Positions 12,215 through 19,437 of a stretch of DNA of 20,438 nt are shown here, piece after piece. Position numbers and translations under genes: made by a program. The notes under the pieces were generated by a model, which was not told where the DNA came from, ran no database searches, and saw nothing but the letters and a program-made list of their open reading frames with translations. The stretch comes from Thermoflexales bacterium (lineage in GTDB: Bacteria; Chloroflexota; Anaerolineae; B4-G1; SLSP01): the NCBI GenBank assembly GCA_015486785.1, contig WFQZ01000252.1, positions 1 through 20,438 of the forward strand, given 5' to 3'. The stretch's first letter is position 1; each line of letters begins with the position of its first letter.

Positions 12215-12462
12215 GAGAACGACGTCGGCATTTGGTCGGGGTTGTTACCAGTGACAAGATGGATAAGACCGTTGTGGTGAAAGTTGAGCGACGGTTCCGC
12301 CATCCTCTTTACAAGAAAGTGGTGCGGGCTGCAAAGAAATACATGGCCCACGATGAAGATAATGCCTGCCGGATCGGAGATCGGGTGCGCATTGTTGAAT
12401 CTCGTCCCTACAGCCGCCGTAAGCGCTGGGTGGTGGAAGAGATCTTGGAGCGGGCCGCGTAA
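12211..12462 (+). CDS. rpsQ: 30S ribosomal protein S17
   Basis: S17 is a primary 16S rRNA-binding protein of the OB-fold type. The 83-residue product reads MRERRRHLVGVVTSDKMDKTVVVKVERR, with the family signature VTSDKMDKTVVV, and continues with HPLYKKVVRAAKKYMAHDEDN, GDRVRIVESRPYSRRKRWVVEEIL. The ATG overlaps the rpmC stop by four bases, and the ribosome site GAAGGAGGG (12196-12204) lies in the end of rpmC. rplN follows after 12 bases. Confidence 0.98.
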   Translation: MRERRRHLVGVVTSDKMDKTVVVKVERRFRHPLYKKVVRAAKKYMAHDEDNACRIGDRVRIVESRPYSRRKRWVVEEILERAA

Positions 12463-12474
12463 GGAGCGTGAACA

Positions 12475-12846
12475 ATGATTCAAAAAGAAACGCGGTTGAA
12501 GGTTGCAGATAACACAGGCGCTCAAGAACTGTTGTGTATTCAGGTGTTGGGTGGCTCGCGTCGCAAATACGGCTCGGTGGGAGATGTGATCGTCGCTACC
12601 GTGAAGGCGGCGACCCCGACGGCTTCGGTGAAGAAAGGCGAAGTTATTCGGGCCGTCGTGGTGCGCGTAGCCAAAGAGTACCGTCGGGCCGATGGCTCCT
12701 ACATTCGCTTCGATGACAATGCGGCGGTGGTGTTGGATTCTAGCGGAATCAATCCACGTGGAACCCGCATTTTTGGGCCGGTGGCGCGTGAGTTGCGTGA
12801 AAAGGGATTTATGAAAATCGTCTCTTTGGCGCCAGAAGTCCTATAA
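12475..12846 (+). CDS. rplN: 50S ribosomal protein L14
   Basis: L14 forms part of the subunit interface and is the binding site of the silencing factor RsfS. The 123-residue product starts MIQKETRLKVADNTGAQELLCIQVLGGSRRKYGSVGD and contains KKGEVIRAVVVRVAKEYRRADGSYIRFDDNAAVVLD and GTRIFGPVARELREKGFMKIVSLAPEVL, the complete family pattern. Length and ends are normal. It lies between rpsQ and rplX as in standard spc operons. Confidence 0.98.
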   Translation: MIQKETRLKVADNTGAQELLCIQVLGGSRRKYGSVGDVIVATVKAATPTASVKKGEVIRAVVVRVAKEYRRADGSYIRFDDNAAVVLDSSGINPRGTRIFGPVARELREKGFMKIVSLAPEVL

Positions 12847-12864
12847 GGGTGAGGTGTGAGGAAA

Positions 12865-13191
12865 ATGGCTCGAATTAAGAAAGGTGACATTGTAGAAGTG
12901 ATCGCCGGGGATGACCGGGGAGCACGGGGAGAAGTCCTGCGGGTGCTGCCCAAACAGGATCGGGTGGTAGTTTCCACCGTGAATCTGGTGACCAAGCACG
13001 AAAACGCACAGCGTGCCGGTCGTTCGCAGATGCAGGGTGGACGGATTCAGTTTGAAGCTCCTATTCACCTGTCCAACGTGATGTTGGTCTGCCCCAAGTG
13101 TGATCGGGCGGTACGGGTCGGCTACACCGTGGTGGATGGTAAGCGCGTGCGAGTTTGCCGCAACCGCGAATGTGGTGCAGTGATCGATTAG
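12865..13191 (+). CDS. rplX: 50S ribosomal protein L24 with Cys-rich C terminus
   Basis: L24 is an assembly-initiating KOW-domain protein of the 50S subunit. From ATG 12865 the 108-residue product reads MARIKKGDIVEVIAGDDRGARGEVLRV (KOW motif at about 4-30), then NVMLVCPKC and VGYTVVDGKRVRVCRNREC. The four cysteines C76, C79, C98 and C103 form a CX2C...CX4C pattern that could bind zinc, in place of the non-Cys DPKTGKPTRVG type of many L24 proteins. A GTG at 12856 in the same frame would add MRK; I prefer the ATG, with the GAGG at 12851-12854 ten bases upstream. It is followed by rplE after 13 bases. Confidence 0.96.
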   Translation: MARIKKGDIVEVIAGDDRGARGEVLRVLPKQDRVVVSTVNLVTKHENAQRAGRSQMQGGRIQFEAPIHLSNVMLVCPKCDRAVRVGYTVVDGKRVRVCRNRECGAVID

Positions 13192-13204
13192 GAGAGAGGA
13201 GCTT

Positions 13205-13744
13205 ATGCAACGGTTACAGAAACGCTACCGTGAGGAAATTGTGCCGACGATGATGAAAGAGTTCGGCTACAAGAATGTGATGCAAGTGCCTCGCTTGCGC
13301 AAAGTCGTGGTGAACATCGGCATGGGCGAGGCAATTGACAATCCAAAGTCCATTGAGCATGCAGTCAATGATTTGCGTGTGATCACCGGGCAACAACCGG
13401 TGGTGACCAAGGCACGGAAATCCATTGCTAACTTCAAACTGCGTGCCGGACGCGCCATCGGGATCAAGGTGACACTGCGCGGGGACAGAATGTGGGCCTT
13501 TGTTGATCGGCTGATCAACATGGCGCTCCCCCGTACCCGTGACTTCCGGGGCGTGCCCGATAAGATGGATGGTCGTGGTAACTACACGTTGGGGATTCGG
13601 GAGCAATTGCTATTCCCTGAGATCGACTATGACAAGATCGATAAGATTCGGGGGATGGAAGTTAGCTTCAATACGACGGCTGAGAATGATGAGGAAGCAC
13701 GCCGCTTCTTCGAGCTGTTGGGCTTTCCATTTCGGCAGGCATAA
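13205..13744 (+). CDS. rplE: 50S ribosomal protein L5
   Basis: L5 binds 5S rRNA and contacts P-site tRNA. The 179-residue product starts MQRLQKRYREEIVPTMMKEFGYKNVMQVPRLRKVVVNIGMGEA and contains the signature ITGQQPVVTKARKSIANFKLRAGRAIGIKVTLRGDRMW (about residues 60-97). It ends AENDEEARRFFELLGFPFRQA. Length and motifs are standard. The ATG follows GAGAGGAG (13192-13199). It precedes the short zinc S14 gene by 13 bases, the usual spc order. Confidence 0.98.
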   Translation: MQRLQKRYREEIVPTMMKEFGYKNVMQVPRLRKVVVNIGMGEAIDNPKSIEHAVNDLRVITGQQPVVTKARKSIANFKLRAGRAIGIKVTLRGDRMWAFVDRLINMALPRTRDFRGVPDKMDGRGNYTLGIREQLLFPEIDYDKIDKIRGMEVSFNTTAENDEEARRFFELLGFPFRQA

Positions 13745-13757
13745 GGGGGCGTAATTT

Positions 13758-13940
13758 ATGGCTAAAACATCTATGCCAATTCGTGAGACTCGGCGCAAGT
13801 ACAAAGTTCGAGTACGCAATCGTTGTTCGCGTTGTGGGCGTCCGCGAGGATATTACCGCCGCTTCGGGTTGTGCCGAATCTGTGTCCGAGAGCTGGCTTT
13901 AGAGGGGAAACTCCCCGGCGTTGTAAAGTCCAGTTGGTAA
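13758..13940 (+). CDS. rpsZ: 30S ribosomal protein S14, zinc-binding (type Z)
   Basis: S14 sits in the 30S head. The 60-residue product is the short zinc form, with CSRC (23-26) and CRIC (39-42) as the four ligands, and the typical RRKYKVRVRNRCSRCGRPRG and FGLCRICVRELALEGKLPGVVKSSW pattern. The longer non-zinc E. coli form is about 101 residues. The type Z form is typical of Gram-positives, Chloroflexota, Thermus and others. rpsN is an equally used symbol. It lies between rplE and rpsH. Confidence 0.97.
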   Translation: MAKTSMPIRETRRKYKVRVRNRCSRCGRPRGYYRRFGLCRICVRELALEGKLPGVVKSSW

Positions 13941-13952
13941 TGGAGTAGAGTA

Positions 13953-14363
13953 ATGACGACATCAGATCCTATTGCTGATATGTTGACACGTATACGAAAT
14001 GCCTTGATGGCGAAGCATGCGATGGTTTCGATGCCATCTTCCAAGATCAAAGTCGCGGTGGCGAAAATCTTGAAGGAAGAAGGATACATCGCCGGTTATC
14101 GCGTCGTGCAAGGTAGTGGGGTGGCTTCGGAGTTGGTGATCCGGTTAAAGTACGTTGGCAATTTGAAAGGACAACGTCCCGTGATCAGCGGCTTGAAGCG
14201 GGTGAGTAAACCGGGCCGCCGGATTTACACCTCGGTGCGGAACATTCCGTGGGTGCGCAGTGGTATGGGGATCGCGATCCTCTCCACGCCCAAGGGAGTG
14301 ATCACCGGGCAGCAGGCGCGACGCCTGCGCGTGGGCGGCGAGGTTCTTTGCTACGTCTGGTAG
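13953..14363 (+). CDS. rpsH: 30S ribosomal protein S8
   Basis: S8 organises the 16S rRNA central domain and is the E. coli spc operon repressor. The 136-residue product begins MTTSDPIADMLTRIRNALMAKHAMVSMPSSKIKVAVAKILKEEGYI and ends with the signature GMGIAILSTPKGVITGQQARRLRVGGEVLCYVW. The central segment is RPVISGLKRVSKPGRRIY. Length is slightly above the 130 of E. coli. The ATG follows GGAGTAGAG (13942-13950). Confidence 0.98.
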   Translation: MTTSDPIADMLTRIRNALMAKHAMVSMPSSKIKVAVAKILKEEGYIAGYRVVQGSGVASELVIRLKYVGNLKGQRPVISGLKRVSKPGRRIYTSVRNIPWVRSGMGIAILSTPKGVITGQQARRLRVGGEVLCYVW

Positions 14364-14379
14364 CTTTCAGGAGGGTATT

Positions 14380-14925
14380 GTGTCGCGGATAGGTAGATTA
14401 CCGGTCCCGGTTCCTGCCGGGGTACAAGTAACGATTGAGGGCAGCAAGGTAACGGTCAAAGGCCCCAAGGGCGAGTTGAGCCGTGAGTTTGACCCTCGCA
14501 TGCAAATTACGCTGGAAGATGGTGCGGTGCGGGTTCGTCGTCCGAATGACGCGCGTACTGTGCGGGCGTTGCATGGCTTGACCCGTGCGCTGATCAACAA
14601 CATGGTGATCGGCGTGACGCAAGGGTACAGCAAGACGTTGGAGATCCATGGCACCGGCTATCGCGCCGAGTTGCAGGGAAAGACGTTGGTGATGAATCTG
14701 GGGCATTCACACCCGGTGGTCATTGAGCCGCCGGAAGGGTTGGAGTTCGTGGTGAATCCCAAAGCCAGCACCGTCGTGGTTAAGGGAATTGACAAGGAAT
14801 TGGTGGGTCGCTATGCTGCCGAGATTCGGGGCTGGCGTCCGGTGGAGCCATACCTGGGCAAGGGAGTCCGTTACCAGGGTGAGCGAGTGCGTCGTAAGGC
14901 CGGTAAGGCCGGTAAAGCGGCGTAG
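14380..14925 (+). CDS. rplF: 50S ribosomal protein L6
   Basis: L6 lies near the factor-binding site of the 50S subunit. The 181-residue product begins at GTG 14380 (read as Met, then SRIGRLPVPVPAGVQVTIEGSKVTVKGPKGELSREF), the family start, with AGGAGGG at 14369-14375. The domain-two signature GYRAELQGKTLVMNLGHSHPVVIEPPEG and the C-terminal KGVRYQGERVRRKAGKAGKAA are present. The C terminus has a short repeat, AGKAGKA. It sits between rpsH and rplR. Confidence 0.98.
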   Translation: MSRIGRLPVPVPAGVQVTIEGSKVTVKGPKGELSREFDPRMQITLEDGAVRVRRPNDARTVRALHGLTRALINNMVIGVTQGYSKTLEIHGTGYRAELQGKTLVMNLGHSHPVVIEPPEGLEFVVNPKASTVVVKGIDKELVGRYAAEIRGWRPVEPYLGKGVRYQGERVRRKAGKAGKAA

Positions 14926-14959
14926 TCTGTTGAGTAAGACGTGGAACTGAGGGTAAAAA

Positions 14960-15328
14960 ATGAGAGTAGAGAAAAATCGGCGTAAAGCCCGTGATCGACG
15001 TCATGTCCACGTGCGCAAGTACGTGTCGGGAACGTCAGAACGTCCACGATTGAATGTTTTTCGCAGTCTGAATCACATCTACGCGCAGGTGATCGATGAC
15101 AGTATCGGCAAGACGTTAGTGTCGGCCTCGACGATTGATCACGAGATTCGGGCGCAGGTAGCCGGGCTGAAGAAGACAGAACAAGCGAAAGTCGTGGGGA
15201 GAATCTTGGCCGAGCGGGCCTTGGCGCAAGGTGTGACGATGGTGGTGTTCGACCGTGGCGGGTACAAGTACCACGGTCGGGTGAAGGCATTAGCTGAGGC
15301 CGCTCGTGAGGCGGGCCTGAATTTCTAA
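14960..15328 (+). CDS. rplR: 50S ribosomal protein L18
   Basis: L18 binds 5S rRNA together with L5. The 122-residue product reads MRVEKNRRKARDRRHVHVRKYVSGTSERPRLNVFRSLNHIYAQVIDDSIGKTLVSAST and ends VVFDRGGYKYHGRVKALAEAAREAGLNF, the typical signature. Length is normal (E. coli 117). A gap of 34 bases precedes it, with GAGGG at 14949-14953 as ribosome site. Confidence 0.98.
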   Translation: MRVEKNRRKARDRRHVHVRKYVSGTSERPRLNVFRSLNHIYAQVIDDSIGKTLVSASTIDHEIRAQVAGLKKTEQAKVVGRILAERALAQGVTMVVFDRGGYKYHGRVKALAEAAREAGLNF

Positions 15329-15373
15329 TCCGTTATCCTAAGCTGTGAAACAGCAGCGAAGGCAGGAGGCATG

Positions 15374-15919
15374 ATGGATTCACGCAACCGTCAAAATCGT
15401 AAGCGGTTTGAAGAAGAAAAAGAAGAACTGGATGAGCGCGTAGTGGATATTACGCGCGTGGCGAAAGTTGTTAAAGGTGGCCGCACCTTCCATTTTCGGG
15501 TGGTCGCCGTGGTTGGAGATAACCAGGGGCAGATCGGCCTGGGGATCGGCAAAGCTCGCACCGTGCCGGATGCAATTGCGAAGGCGACGGAACGGGCCAG
15601 ACGGGCGATGAAGCCCTTCCCGCTGGAAGGGACGACCGTCCCGCACGAGGTCATGGGTCGGTGTGGCGGGGCGCGGGTTTTGATTCGCCCGGCGGCCAAA
15701 GGCACCGGTGTGGTGGCCGGCGGGAGCGTCCGCGAGGTGTTGGAAGTGGTGGGCGTTCACGACGTGTTGACCAAGTCCATGGGCAGCTCCACGGCGGTGA
15801 ATGTGGTGCAGGCGACGATGGACGCGCTGAGCCAGTTGCGCTGGGTGGAACAAGTGGCCGAGGAGCGCGGTAAACCGGTGGCCGAGGTGATGCCCTTCTG
15901 GCAAAGGAGGAGCGCGTAA
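15374..15919 (+). CDS. rpsE: 30S ribosomal protein S5
   Basis: S5 helps maintain decoding fidelity and lines the mRNA entry channel. Two ATGs stand in tandem at 15371 and 15374 after AGGAGG (15364-15369). The second is four bases from it and the first only one, so I choose 15374, giving 181 residues. The dsRNA-binding fold segment RVVDITRVAKVVKGGRTFHFRVVAVVGDNQGQIGLGIGKA contains the spectinomycin-site loop, wild type by eye. The C-terminal domain has GARVLIRPAAKGTGVVAGGSVREVLEVVGVHDVLTKSMGSS. The acidic N terminus (EEEKEELDER) is common in this family. The stop overlaps the rpmD start by one base (TAATG). Confidence 0.97.
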   Translation: MDSRNRQNRKRFEEEKEELDERVVDITRVAKVVKGGRTFHFRVVAVVGDNQGQIGLGIGKARTVPDAIAKATERARRAMKPFPLEGTTVPHEVMGRCGGARVLIRPAAKGTGVVAGGSVREVLEVVGVHDVLTKSMGSSTAVNVVQATMDALSQLRWVEQVAEERGKPVAEVMPFWQRRSA

Positions 15920-16110
15920 TGGCAGAGAAAAAGTTGCGCATTACTTTGGTGCGTAGCCCCATCAGATACTCATGGCGTCAAAAGCGCACGGTGCAGGCGT
16001 TGGGATTGCGGAAGATGAATCAAACCGTCATTCGCCCTGACAATCCGGCCATGCGCGGGATGGTGGCGAAGATAGCGCACCTGGTTGAAGTTACCGAGAT
16101 CGAGGCATAG
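15919..16110 (+). CDS. rpmD: 50S ribosomal protein L30
   Basis: L30 is a small 50S protein absent from some lineages. The 63-residue product starts MAEKKLRITLVRSPIRYSWRQKRTVQALGLRKMNQTVIRPDNPAMRGMV, with the family signature LGLRKMNQTV, and ends IAHLVEVTEIEA. The ATG shares its A with the rpsE stop codon, and its ribosome site AAAGGAGGAG (15903-15912) lies within rpsE, so translation is probably coupled. rplO begins 12 bases downstream. Confidence 0.97.
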   Translation: MAEKKLRITLVRSPIRYSWRQKRTVQALGLRKMNQTVIRPDNPAMRGMVAKIAHLVEVTEIEA

Positions 16111-16122
16111 CGGAGGTTAGTG

Positions 16123-16605
16123 ATGAAGTTGCATGATCTACGTCCCGCCAAAGGGGCGAAAAAACGCAAACGGCGTGTGGGGCGGGGTATCTCCGCCGGT
16201 CAAGGGAAGACCGCCGGTCGGGGAACGAAAGGGCAAAACGCCCGCAGTGGCGGCGGAGTCCGGCCATATTTTGAAGGTGGGCAACTTCCGTTGGTGCGGA
16301 AGCTCCCCTTCGCTCGCGGGTATGGCTTTTTCAACCCCTATCACGTGGAATTCCAGCCGGTGAACCTGGACCAGTTGGCCGAGAAGTTCGAGGCTGGTGC
16401 GGAAGTCACGCCGGAAACGATGGTCGCAGCGGGGTTCTTGAAGCATGCCACCGATCTGGTGGTGATCTTGGGACGCGGCGAAATTGATCGCCCGTTGAAA
16501 GTCCGTGCGCATCGAGTTTCCAAGAGTGCCCGCGCTAAGATTGAAGCATCGGGTGGCTCTGTGGAATTGCTGCCCTGGCAACGCGGTGGCTATCGCACCC
16601 GCTAG
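16123..16605 (+). CDS. rplO: 50S ribosomal protein L15
   Basis: L15 is a late-assembly 50S protein. I take ATG 16123 (MKLHDLRPAKGAKKRKRRVGRG), 160 residues, because CGGAGG (16111-16116) is six bases away; a GTG three bases earlier in frame is less well placed. The Gly-rich N-terminal extension GRGISAGQGKTAGRGTKGQNARSGGGVRPYFEGGQLPLVRKLPFARGY is diagnostic. The C-terminal signature is PLKVRAHRVSKSARAKIEASGGSVELLPW. It is the last ribosomal gene before secY, from which it is separated by a hairpin. Confidence 0.97.
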   Translation: MKLHDLRPAKGAKKRKRRVGRGISAGQGKTAGRGTKGQNARSGGGVRPYFEGGQLPLVRKLPFARGYGFFNPYHVEFQPVNLDQLAEKFEAGAEVTPETMVAAGFLKHATDLVVILGRGEIDRPLKVRAHRVSKSARAKIEASGGSVELLPWQRGGYRTR

Positions 16606-16617
16606 GGTTTTACTCTA

Positions 16618-16655
16618 CCACGTCCGCCTGACCGTAGCCGGATCAGGCGGCGTGG
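16618..16655 (+). terminator. Hairpin between rplO and secY (attenuator or terminator-like)
   Basis: CCACG and CCGCCTGA (16618-16622 and 16624-16631, with a bulged T) pair with TCAGGCGG and CGTGG (16643-16655), 13 perfect pairs around an 11-base loop. TGTGTG follows rather than a T-run, so termination would be weak. It ends 21 bases before the secY ATG and could reduce secY expression relative to the ribosomal genes. Confidence 0.55.
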
Positions 16656-16676
16656 TGTGTGAGATGGAGGATTGTA

Positions 16677-17978
16677 ATGTTTGATGCCTTGCGCAATTCA
16701 TTGAAGCTCCCGGACCTACGTCGGCGACTTCTCTACACAGTGTTGATCTTGACCATCTTCCGGTTTGCTTCCAACATTCCGGTACCGGGCGTTGATCGGC
16801 AAGCTCTGGCGAACTTCTTCAACTCCGGCAGTGCCGCCGGGCAATTTGCCGATATGTTGAACATGCTTTCCGGTGGTGCGCTTGCCAAATTCTCGGTGCT
16901 GGCTGCCGGTGTGTATCCCTACGTCACCGCATCCATCGTCTTGCAGTTGCTGGTCCCGATCTTCCCTTCGCTGGAGCAGATGTTGCGCGAAGAGGGCGAG
17001 GCCGGGCAGCGCAAACTGAATCAATGGACGTTCTATCTCACCATCCCGCTGGCGGCTTTGCAAGCCTATGGACAAGCGCAGCTATTCAGCGTCGGCTCTT
17101 CAGCCCCGATCATCAAGAACTTCGGGTGGGGGCCGGGCGAGGTCTTGCCCACTACCACCATCTTGTTGACGATGACCGCCGGTACCATGTTCGCCGTGTG
17201 GTTGGGCGAGCTGATCACCGAACAGGGGATCGGGAACGGGCTGTCTCTGATCATCTTCGGCGGGATTGTCTCCCGTATTCCGCGTAACGTGCGGAGTATC
17301 TGGACCAGCGATCAGCTGATGGGCGTGATCGTGTTCCTGCTGGTCACGGTGTTGGTGACGCTGTTCATCGTCTTCGTGCAAGAAGGCGAGCGGCGGATCA
17401 AGGTGCAATACGGCAAGCGCGTCCGGGGGATGAAGGTCTATGGCGGCGGGAGCACTTACATCCCGTTGAAGGTCAACACGGCGGGGATGATCCCGCTGAT
17501 CTTCGCCCAGTCCATTCTGGCATTCCCAGCGGTGATCGCGCAGTTCTTTGTGGCCAAGCCCAGCACTCAGGCCTTCGCCAAGTCGGTGATCCAGTTCTTC
17601 AGCGGGAGCAGCCCTTGGTATGCGCCGCTGTACTTCCTGTTCGTTTTCGGCTTCACGTTCTTCTACACTTTCATCATGATCGAACAGCAAGACTTGGCCG
17701 GCACACTCCAAAAGCAAGGCGGTTTTATCCCCGGTGTGCGCCCCGGTAAGCGCACGGAAGAGCACATCATGAACATCTACAAGCGCATCACGTTCGCCGG
17801 CGCGCTCTTCCTGGCGATTGTGGCCGTCTTGCCGTTCATTATGGGGCTGTTTATGAATACCACCCGCATGTTGATCACCAGCTCCGGTTTGCTGATTGTG
17901 GTCGGCACGGTGATGGACACGATGCGGCAGTTCGAAGCTCAGTTGCTGATGCGGCACTATGAGGGCTTCCTGCGCTAA
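16677..17978 (+). CDS. secY: Protein translocase subunit SecY
   Basis: SecY is the channel-forming subunit of the SecYEG translocon in the cytoplasmic membrane. ATG 16677 is chosen (MFDALRNSLKLPDLRRRLLYT), with GGAGG at 16666-16670; an upstream in-frame start at 16659 overlaps that site. The 433-residue protein has about ten hydrophobic segments, including residues 17-35, 73-95, 150-172 and 206-228. Conserved features are FRFASNIPVPGVD after the first segment, GVYPYVTASIVLQLL, ITEQGIGNGLSLIIFGGIV, the cytosolic loop QEGERRIKVQYGKR, and GGFIPGVRPGKRTEEHI, holding the Arg equivalent to E. coli R357. It ends DTMRQFEAQLLMRHYEGFLR. adk does not follow. Confidence 0.98.
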   Translation: MFDALRNSLKLPDLRRRLLYTVLILTIFRFASNIPVPGVDRQALANFFNSGSAAGQFADMLNMLSGGALAKFSVLAAGVYPYVTASIVLQLLVPIFPSLEQMLREEGEAGQRKLNQWTFYLTIPLAALQAYGQAQLFSVGSSAPIIKNFGWGPGEVLPTTTILLTMTAGTMFAVWLGELITEQGIGNGLSLIIFGGIVSRIPRNVRSIWTSDQLMGVIVFLLVTVLVTLFIVFVQEGERRIKVQYGKRVRGMKVYGGGSTYIPLKVNTAGMIPLIFAQSILAFPAVIAQFFVAKPSTQAFAKSVIQFFSGSSPWYAPLYFLFVFGFTFFYTFIMIEQQDLAGTLQKQGGFIPGVRPGKRTEEHIMNIYKRITFAGALFLAIVAVLPFIMGLFMNTTRMLITSSGLLIVVGTVMDTMRQFEAQLLMRHYEGFLR

Positions 17979-17981
17979 GGG

Positions 17982-18000
17982 TTATGGTATAATAAACGAC
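17982..18000 (+). promoter_or_regulatory. Extended -10 promoter before map
   Basis: A perfect TATAAT at 17988-17993 is preceded by TGG, an extended -10. The core TTATGGTANAAT matches that of the rpsL promoter. No good -35 is visible at 16-18 bases upstream, where the secY end is coding, which is tolerable for extended -10 promoters. The expected start is near 18000, giving a leader of about 29 bases to the map ATG. It begins four bases after the secY stop. Confidence 0.7.
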
Positions 18001-18028
18001 TGCTTGTAACGTCGTGATTGGGGGCAAT

Positions 18029-18790
18029 ATGGTTATCTTGAAGCGCAAAGAAGAAATCCGCATTATGCGAGAAGCCGGCCGGATTGTGGCCGAGGTGCTG
18101 GATATGATGCGCGAAAAGATCCGCCCTGGGATCACGACGGGGGAACTTAACACGTTAGCCGAAACCTGGATCCGCAAGCGCGGAGCGATTCCCTCGTTTT
18201 TGGGATACCCGCCGGGCAGTCGGCATCCATTTCCGGCGGCGATCTGCGCCTCGGTGAATGAGGAACTGGTGCACGGTATTCCTGGGTCGCGCGTGCTTGA
18301 AGAGGGCGATATTATCACCGTTGACGTGGGCACGTTGTACCAAGGCTACAATGGGGATTCGGCGTGGACGTATCCGGTGGGCAAGATTTCTGAAGAAGCT
18401 CAGAAGCTGCTTGAAGCCACGGAAGGCGCGTTGTGGGCGGGAATCTCGCAATGCAAGGTGGGCAACCGCCTGGGAGACATCTCGGCCTCAATTCAGGAGC
18501 ACGCTGAATCACGAGGGTACTATCTGACCCGTGAATACACCGGCCACGGCATCGGTCGCCACATGCACGAGGATCCGCAAGTGTTGAACTACGGTCAACA
18601 CGGGCGCGGCATCCCCTTGCGGCGCGGCATGACTTTGTGCCTGGAGCCGATGGTGTTGATCGGTACGGAGCACACCCGTGTGCTGGCAGATCACTGGACG
18701 GTCGTTTCGGCCAACGGGAAGCTCACCGCTCATTTTGAACTGGCAATTGCCATTACCGAAGGAGAACCGGAGTTATTAACCCGGCTTTAG
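18029..18790 (+). CDS. map: Methionine aminopeptidase, type I
   Basis: MAP is a cytosolic dinuclear metalloenzyme that removes the initiator methionine from nascent proteins whose second residue is small. ATG 18029 gives 253 residues starting MVILKRKEEIRIMREAGRIVAEVL; a GTG at 18014 in frame would add five residues and leave too little leader after the promoter. The five expected metal ligands are present as D99 (TVDVG), D110 (NGDSAW), H173 (GHGIGRHMHEDP), E206 (CLEPM) and E237 (HFELAIAIT), and the substrate His is H82 (LVHGIPG). It lacks the N-terminal zinc extension of longer type I forms. Position after secY is usual, but without adk between. Confidence 0.97.
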   Translation: MVILKRKEEIRIMREAGRIVAEVLDMMREKIRPGITTGELNTLAETWIRKRGAIPSFLGYPPGSRHPFPAAICASVNEELVHGIPGSRVLEEGDIITVDVGTLYQGYNGDSAWTYPVGKISEEAQKLLEATEGALWAGISQCKVGNRLGDISASIQEHAESRGYYLTREYTGHGIGRHMHEDPQVLNYGQHGRGIPLRRGMTLCLEPMVLIGTEHTRVLADHWTVVSANGKLTAHFELAIAITEGEPELLTRL

Positions 18791-18808
18791 CAAAAGGAGA
18801 AAGGAATC

Positions 18809-18922
18809 ATGAAAGTATCACCGTCTGTCAAGAAGCGTTGTCCTAAGTGTAAGATCATTCGGCGTCGTGGCGTCGTTCGGGTCATTTGTGAAAACCCTAA
18901 ACACAAGCAACGTCAAGGGTAA
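18809..18922 (+). CDS. rpmJ: 50S ribosomal protein L36
   Basis: L36 is the smallest bacterial ribosomal protein and stabilises 23S rRNA junctions late in assembly. The 37-residue product starts MKVSPSVKKRCPKCKIIRRR and ends VICENPKHKQRQG. It is the zinc-ribbon form, with ligands C11, C14, C27 and H32. The usual second-to-fourth residues (KVR) read KVS. The ribosome site AAGGAGAAAGGA (18794-18805) precedes the ATG. It lies 18 bases after map; infA, which commonly precedes rpmJ, is missing. Confidence 0.96.
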   Translation: MKVSPSVKKRCPKCKIIRRRGVVRVICENPKHKQRQG

Positions 18923-18981
18923 TTTAAGGGACGAGGGGCTTTTGAGTCGCTCTCTTAACGTAGCAGGAGGCTGAGAAAAAT

Positions 18982-19371
18982 ATGGCACGTATAGCAGGGG
19001 TTGACCTGCCGCGCAACAAGCGAGTTGAAATCGGCTTGACATACATTTACGGTATTGGCCGCAAAACCAGCAATGACATCCTGGAGATGGCTGGCGTGAA
19101 TCCGGACCGGCGCGTGAAAGATTTAACCGAAAGCGAAGTCGCGAGCATCCGTGACATCATCGAGCGGGAGTACACCGTCGAAGGTGCTTTGCGGCGCGAA
19201 GTCCAGATGAACATCAAACGGCTCATCGAGATCGGCTCTTACCGTGGGTTACGTCACCGCCGCAATTTGCCTGTGCATGGGCAACGTACCCGCACCAACG
19301 CTCGCACAAAGCGTGGGCCGCGCAAGACCGTACCCGGTCGTGGCCGCCGCCGTGGTGCGAAGAAGAAGTAA
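18982..19371 (+). CDS. rpsM: 30S ribosomal protein S13
   Basis: S13 is in the 30S head, contacting the P-site tRNA and 50S bridges. The 129-residue product starts MARIAGVDLPRNKRVEIGLTYIYGIGRKTSNDIL and has the signature IGSYRGLRHRRNLPVHGQRTRTNARTKRGPRKTV (about residues 86-119) and a basic tail GRRRGAKKK. Length is slightly over the E. coli 118. The ATG follows GCAGGAGGC (18962-18970). Confidence 0.98.
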   Translation: MARIAGVDLPRNKRVEIGLTYIYGIGRKTSNDILEMAGVNPDRRVKDLTESEVASIRDIIEREYTVEGALRREVQMNIKRLIEIGSYRGLRHRRNLPVHGQRTRTNARTKRGPRKTVPGRGRRRGAKKK

Positions 19372-19437
19372 ACTTGTTTATTTTAGGAATTAAAACAAAT
19401 TCCGCCTTAACTCAGATATGGAATTCTAGGAGGTTTT

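Noticed and set aside
16659..16676. Longer start for secY
   Set aside because: It would place the GGAGG ribosome site inside the coding region; ATG 16677 fits better.
18923..18981. Terminator between rpmJ and rpsM
   Set aside because: Only about eight imperfect pairs (TTAAGGGA with TCTCTTAA) close a large loop, without a T-run; not convincing.
19372..19437. Promoter in the AT-rich gap before rpsK
   Set aside because: No -35/-10 pair with acceptable spacing and no TGn extension; only a six-pair GGAATT/AATTCC hairpin is seen.
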